From NCBI GenBank assembly GCA_043810595.1, contig JBDRNX010000007.1:1-15865 (forward strand): 15,865 nucleotides of DNA. The letters are read 5' to 3'. Each line of letters starts with the position of its first letter. The first letter of the stretch is position 1. Below the pieces are notes generated by a model. The model did not search any database and had not been told where the DNA came from. It saw nothing but the letters and a program-made list of their open reading frames with translations. Source of the stretch: JAWABC01 sp043810595. Its GTDB lineage: Archaea > Nanobdellota > Nanobdellia > SCGC-AAA011-G17 > VGLX01. Both the position numbers and the translations under genes were made by a program. Below, piece after piece: positions 13,185 to 15,865 of the stretch.

Positions 13185-13217
13185 TTTATATATAAGTAGT
13201 TACTTTAAAGTAGTTAC
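13185..13217 (+). promoter_or_regulatory. promoter with operator-like repeats for the receiver protein gene
   Basis: TTTATATATAAG (13185-13196) is the TATA box. Immediately downstream, AGTAGTTAC occurs twice (13195-13203 and 13209-13217, 14-bp spacing), and the junction makes a 12-bp perfect palindrome TACTTTAAAGTA (13201-13212). These lie between the box and the expected start near 13216, where a repressor would block initiation. Confidence 0.55.
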
Positions 13218-13232
13218 AAATTAGGTGTTTTT

Positions 13233-13571
13233 ATGGAAAGAATACTTTTAGTAGAGGACGAGGAAAGTATGAGAATTCTTATAGGGGATGATTTGGAAGA
13301 TGCTGGGTTCAAAACAGAGTTTGCAAAACACGGCAGCGAAGCCCTAGAAAAACTAAAGATGAACAGCATTGAAGGGATAGTAACAGACCTTGTGATGTCT
13401 GGAATGGATGGGTGGCAGCTTTGCAAAACACTAAGAGAACAGGGATGCAAACTGCCAATAGTTGTGTACACGACCCTCCAAGATCCTGATGGTCTTGAAA
13501 ACTACGCAAATAAAGTAATAAAGAAAAGCCCTGACACCAGCGAATTGATTAACTACCTAAAAAGTCTATAA
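13233..13571 (+). CDS. stand-alone response-regulator receiver (CheY-like) protein
   Basis: 112 residues, a receiver domain alone. The acidic pocket is E8-D9-E10, the phospho-acceptor is D52 in IVTDLVMSGMDGWQL, the switch Thr is T80/T81 in VVYTT, and the conserved Lys is K97 or K98 in VIKKSPD. There is no output domain, so it acts by binding a partner, as CheY or Spo0F do. No histidine kinase is in the window, so its kinase must be elsewhere. AGGTG at 13223-13227 lies 5 nt before the ATG, a moderate ribosome site. The promoter bears operator-like repeats. It is divergent from the methyltransferase gene and convergent with the glycosylase gene. Confidence 0.9.
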   Translation: MERILLVEDEESMRILIGDDLEDAGFKTEFAKHGSEALEKLKMNSIEGIVTDLVMSGMDGWQLCKTLREQGCKLPIVVYTTLQDPDGLENYANKVIKKSPDTSELINYLKSL

Positions 13572-13574
13572 TTC

Positions 13575-14519
13575 TTATTTCTTTTTATAACTCTTAAACA
13601 ACCCATGCCGCCTTTTTTCCTCTTGAGGGTAAAACCAAATAGCCCTGCTGTCAGCACCAGGCCTGGAATAACAACCCAACCTACAAATTGTACTACAATT
13701 GAGATAGCTGTTCCCAAAACAAAGATTAGAACCAATACCCCACAAGGCATCATCCAAATCTACTGCTGAAACCCTCTTCTCAGAAGTAACCTCCCTATAC
13801 AAATTTGAAAGGGCCTTAACCATCTTGTCAGACCTTATGATATCAACATCAGAGGGCAGCTCAACAACACCTGTACCCATACTAATCCTAATAACATGCC
13901 TGTCGACCTTAATAGGAATCTCATAAGGAGAGAAACCCCAAATACCAAACCTCACAAAATTCTTCATGATAAGAGCAGCCTTACCATGACCGACACCATG
14001 AAATCCCCTAAGGTTCCTCAAAGTACCATCGATAGTACCGTCATTCAGAGTCCTGGGATCGTTACCATGCTCCATATAAATCTTCATAGCGTTATAGCTC
14101 AGAATCTTAACAGGCTCATTAATCCCACCAGGCTTCTCAAGATGCCTACTAATAACACCCTCCAGGTACTGTTCAGTGTAAGCATAAATCCTGTCAAGCC
14201 TAACCTCATTAGCAATCGACCTCGTAGCAGCGTAAACCTTCTGAGCAGACCTCAAGGAATCTATCGAGCAAGAATAAAACAAGAAAAAAGAATGTTCTAA
14301 ACTTCCCTGCTTAACACCCTCAGGCAAAACAACATCGGGCAAGACATCATGCCTGTCAAAAGGAAAAACCTTCTCCTCAAGCATAGAAACAGCTTTACGA
14401 GCAACCTCCTCAGCCCTCTTCTTACTGAGCTTAAAGTCAGCCATCAAGAAATGCTTGACTATGTTATTTATCAACTTTTCTAAGGTAATTGCTGGACCTG
14501 ACCTAACGGCTTTGCACAA
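13575..14519 (-). CDS. HhH-GPD DNA glycosylase/AP lyase candidate with Cys cluster
   Basis: Up to 314 residues from TTG 14519; an ATG at 14444 (288-289 residues) is the alternative. A helix-hairpin-helix LRGFHGVGHGKAALIMKN lies at 170-187, with K180 where Ogg-type enzymes have the Schiff-base Lys, followed by IKVDRHVIRIS with D206 as the catalytic Asp. This predicts base excision with AP-lyase activity on damaged DNA. C267, C275, C279 and C283 form a C-x7-C-x3-C-x3-C set, unlike the C-x6-C-x2-C-x5-C of endonuclease III. The N-terminus is helical with no signal. TATA candidates: AAAATATAAAC at 14529-14538, about 15 nt before the TTG, and GATAAATAAC near 14466-14473, about 25 nt before ATG 14444, which favours the shorter form. 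Confidence 0.75.
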   Translation of the reverse strand: MCKAVRSGPAITLEKLINNIVKHFLMADFKLSKKRAEEVARKAVSMLEEKVFPFDRHDVLPDVVLPEGVKQGSLEHSFFLFYSCSIDSLRSAQKVYAATRSIANEVRLDRIYAYTEQYLEGVISRHLEKPGGINEPVKILSYNAMKIYMEHGNDPRTLNDGTIDGTLRNLRGFHGVGHGKAALIMKNFVRFGIWGFSPYEIPIKVDRHVIRISMGTGVVELPSDVDIIRSDKMVKALSNLYREVTSEKRVSAVDLDDALWGIGSNLCFGNSYLNCSTICRLGCYSRPGADSRAIWFYPQEEKRRHGLFKSYKKK

Positions 14520-14521
14520 TA
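14512..14521 (-). repeat. TATTGTGCAA copy overlapping the glycosylase 5' region
   Basis: The minus strand reads AATTATTGTGCAA, the same 10-mer core that occurs twice on the + strand at 15009-15018 and 15029-15038. It could be a protein-binding site shared by the genes around it. Confidence 0.35.
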
Positions 14522-14587
14522 ATTAGTTTATATTTTCAGTTTATTATAGTCTTCAAAATCAATACTGTTTGAAATGAAGATTGGCAC

Positions 14588-14935
14588 CTAACTCACTACG
14601 ATATACAATGATCTTTTATATTGAACAGAGTTATCACCTTTGACTAAATATTCAAGTTCAGCACCACCGCCAGAGAGGGAAGCTATATCCTCGAATGCTA
14701 TTGTGGCCTTATTTTTTTTAGGTCTAGAAAAATCTGTAATAGTAAATATCCCATACCTGTTTCCTTGTGAGTATTTTTTGAAAATTTCATCAAGTGCTAT
14801 TTCTGTTTCTAGATTTTTAGGAACATATATACCCCTAGGTCTTTCTGCTCTCTTGTTTCTTAGGTCTCTTAATATATTCCTAAACACTTCTTCATTTTCT
14901 CTTGCAATTTGATAATAATTTGATACCCCAAACAT
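14588..14935 (-). CDS. uncharacterised 115-residue protein
   Basis: Not recognised. The N-terminal half is helical (YYQIARENEEVFRNILRDLRNKR, then LETEIALDEIFKKYS). The C-terminal half is strand-rich with a Gly cluster (IASLSGGGAELEYLVKG) and ends YKRSLYIVV. No Cys, no signal, no membrane segment. TTTTATAAATAC near 14957-14969 lies about 27 nt before ATG 14935, so transcription is probably leaderless. It is flanked by TATTGTGCAA repeats on both sides. Coding composition is more T-tolerant than the adjacent glycosylase gene. Confidence 0.7.
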   Translation of the reverse strand: MFGVSNYYQIARENEEVFRNILRDLRNKRAERPRGIYVPKNLETEIALDEIFKKYSQGNRYGIFTITDFSRPKKNKATIAFEDIASLSGGGAELEYLVKGDNSVQYKRSLYIVVS

Positions 14936-15008
14936 GGTGTTTGATTATTAATAGAGTATTTATAAAACTTTTTGTTATTATAGTAATTATCACAAACTGA
15001 CTTTTATT

Positions 15009-15038
15009 TATTGTGCAAATCTGTTCATTATTGTGCAA
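15009..15038 (+). repeat. paired TATTGTGCAA direct repeats
   Basis: TATTGTGCAA at 15009-15018 and 15029-15038, exactly 20 bp apart (two helical turns), in the non-coding gap between two divergent genes. A third copy lies inverted at 14512-14521. This looks like an operator. Confidence 0.45.
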
Positions 15039-15115
15039 TTTGGCATTTTTTAGGAATTAATATGCAAAGCCTGACCTACCAAAAGCTTTATATATAACCT
15101 CATTGTCACAGGGGC

Positions 15116-15490
15116 ATGCCAAAACCAAAAGAATACAGAACACAAACCTTTAAGCTAGGCCAGTTTAAAAGGCTATCGCTGAAGCCATCTAACGAACTTG
15201 AGGAAGAAGTGATGATACTATATTCTGGCAAGCCCAACAAAGAAGTTTTCGATATAACCTTTATTGTTCAAGGTAGTACCTTTGATCATAACGGAGAAGA
15301 TTGTGGGCTTCTGTCGATTCCCATCCACTACCCTATCAATTCAAAAAGAATAGGAATCCCCTACACTATGAGAAGTACTGTACAATTTGATGTTGTAAAA
15401 GTAAGTCTCGATGAAATAGTACTTAAACCCCTAGCCAAAGTAAAACATTATGAAGCAAATCCCTTTGGTTTGGATTTTAGAACAGTATGA
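15116..15490 (+). CDS. uncharacterised 124-residue protein
   Basis: Not recognised. A small, probably beta-rich soluble protein: KEYRTQTFKLGQFKRLSLKP, EEEVMILYSG, FDITFIVQG, then a Pro-rich loop, then TVQFDVVKVSLDEIVLKPLAK. No Cys pair, signal or membrane helix. TTTATATATAAC (15085-15096) lies about 25 nt before the ATG, so the mRNA is leaderless. The end of the gene is duplicated: the 29 bp coding for YEANPFGLDF recur right after the stop with one inserted T, and the present stop TGA is formed at the start of the second copy. The original C-terminus may therefore have differed. Confidence 0.75.
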   Translation: MPKPKEYRTQTFKLGQFKRLSLKPSNELEEEVMILYSGKPNKEVFDITFIVQGSTFDHNGEDCGLLSIPIHYPINSKRIGIPYTMRSTVQFDVVKVSLDEIVLKPLAKVKHYEANPFGLDFRTV

Positions 15491-15515
15491 AGCAAATTCC
15501 CTTTGGTTTGCATTT
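15449..15515 (+). repeat. imperfect tandem duplication across a stop codon
   Basis: TATGAAGCAAAT-CCCTTTGGTTTG-G-ATTT (15449-15477) recurs as TATGAAGCAAAT-T-CCCTTTGGTTTG-C-ATTT (15486-15515), 37-38 bp apart, differing by one inserted T and one G-to-C change. The stop codon of the gene ending at 15490 lies within the second copy. Confidence 0.8.
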
Positions 15516-15547
15516 CTTCTAAACACAATGACTGTAATTAGCGTTAA

Positions 15548-15612
15548 TTTTAAATACATCATAAAGCATAAACTCTAACATGAAAAAAGAGGGAGGATTA
15601 ATTTCTAAGTAG
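15548..15612 (+). promoter_or_regulatory. promoter and leaderless 10-codon leader ORF before AMP phosphorylase
   Basis: TTTTAAATAC (15548-15557) would start transcription at or next to the ATG at 15580. That ATG opens a short ORF (MKKEGGLISK, stop TAG 15610-15612) which contains GGGAGGA (15591-15597) and ends one base before the phosphorylase ATG. Translating it would deliver ribosomes to the main start, so it may regulate the gene. Confidence 0.5.
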
Positions 15613-15613
15613 C

Positions 15614-15865
15614 ATGAAACTTAGAGTAAAATACCTCAACCTGTCAACAGGAGGACCGATAGTAGCAGTTGTAAGCGAAGAGGATGCAAAAAAACTAGAC
15701 CTCTACGCATTAGACAGGGTCAAAATAAAGAGAATAAAAACAGAAAAAGACATAGTAGCAGTGATAGACATATCGAGAAAAGGAATAAGACCCGGCGAGA
15801 TAGGACTTTTTGAGGAAACAGTAAAGAAGCTAGACGTTGCAGAATGCACACACGTAGAAGTGGAG
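15614..15865 (+). CDS. deoA: AMP phosphorylase, N-terminal part (runs off the window)
   Basis: The first 84 residues are present. The sequence (LNLSTGGPIVAVVSEEDAKKLDLYALDRVKIKR, then VVAVIDIS-like strands and RPGEIGLFEETVKKLDV) matches the extra N-terminal domain that separates archaeal AMP phosphorylases from bacterial thymidine phosphorylases. The enzyme turns AMP (or CMP, UMP) and phosphate into the base and ribose 1,5-bisphosphate, the first step of the archaeal nucleotide-degradation route feeding type III RuBisCO. Its catalytic domain lies beyond the window. ATG 15614 is preceded by the 10-codon leader ORF whose stop is one base away, with a GGGAGGA 16 nt upstream. Confidence 0.85.
   Translation, partial: MKLRVKYLNLSTGGPIVAVVSEEDAKKLDLYALDRVKIKRIKTEKDIVAVIDISRKGIRPGEIGLFEETVKKLDVAECTHVEVE

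Overview
The window looks like a compact, AT-rich archaeal chromosome. Most genes sit 24-30 nt downstream of a TTTATATA-like TATA box with no Shine-Dalgarno, so their mRNAs are probably leaderless. A few short genes have a strong GGAGG site instead. An archaeal AMP phosphorylase, an Lrp-type regulator, a secreted Ig-like surface protein with a cytoplasmic basic tail, and a bacterial-type threonyl-tRNA synthetase fit a small-genome lineage such as DPANN. That assignment is inference; no rRNA or marker gene settles it.

Layout. 1-1021: a divergent start at the left edge, a small TM2-like membrane protein and an Lrp/AsnC regulator. 1104-3285: an AT-rich minus-strand cassette of a 21-residue Gly-rich peptide (too short for routine gene calling), an HExxH metallopeptidase and a predicted winged-helix/beta-domain protein. 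The peptidase start abuts the peptide stop inside a perfect hairpin, and the last two genes overlap. 3473-3916: a protein resembling the Bles03/DUF1917 family. 3922-6667: ordinary small genes (Cas4/RecB-like PD-(D/E)XK nuclease, CxxC protein, YggU/DUF167, Zn-ribbon and PepSY-like proteins), many unrecognised. 6707-7792: DUF362 plus two 4Fe-4S clusters. 7798-8579: an inserted islet with one Tat-type exported protein, bounded by a 14-bp direct duplication that separates the otherwise abutting stop codons of the DUF362 gene and thrS, and carrying two tRNA 3'-end fragments. 8589-10289: thrS without a TGS domain. 10569-10685: a 38-residue very acidic protein. 10841-12691: membrane-anchored surface protein. 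12671-13571: a methyltransferase and an orphan receiver protein with an operator-like promoter. 13575-14519: a HhH DNA glycosylase/lyase candidate. 14588-15490: two unknown genes with repeats around them. 15580-15865: a 10-codon leader ORF and the start of AMP phosphorylase.

How they fit together. Housekeeping genes (thrS, AMP phosphorylase, glycosylase, surface protein) are separated by accessory genes of different composition. On the + strand the housekeeping DNA is rich in A and C whichever strand is coding, whereas the peptide-peptidase cassette and the 7798-8579 islet are T-rich. The best candidate for an undescribed system is the peptide-metallopeptidase-regulator cassette: a strongly translated Gly-rich peptide, a probable attenuating hairpin, a zinc protease that could process or sense the peptide, and a putative DNA-binding partner. 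That functional link is inference from arrangement.
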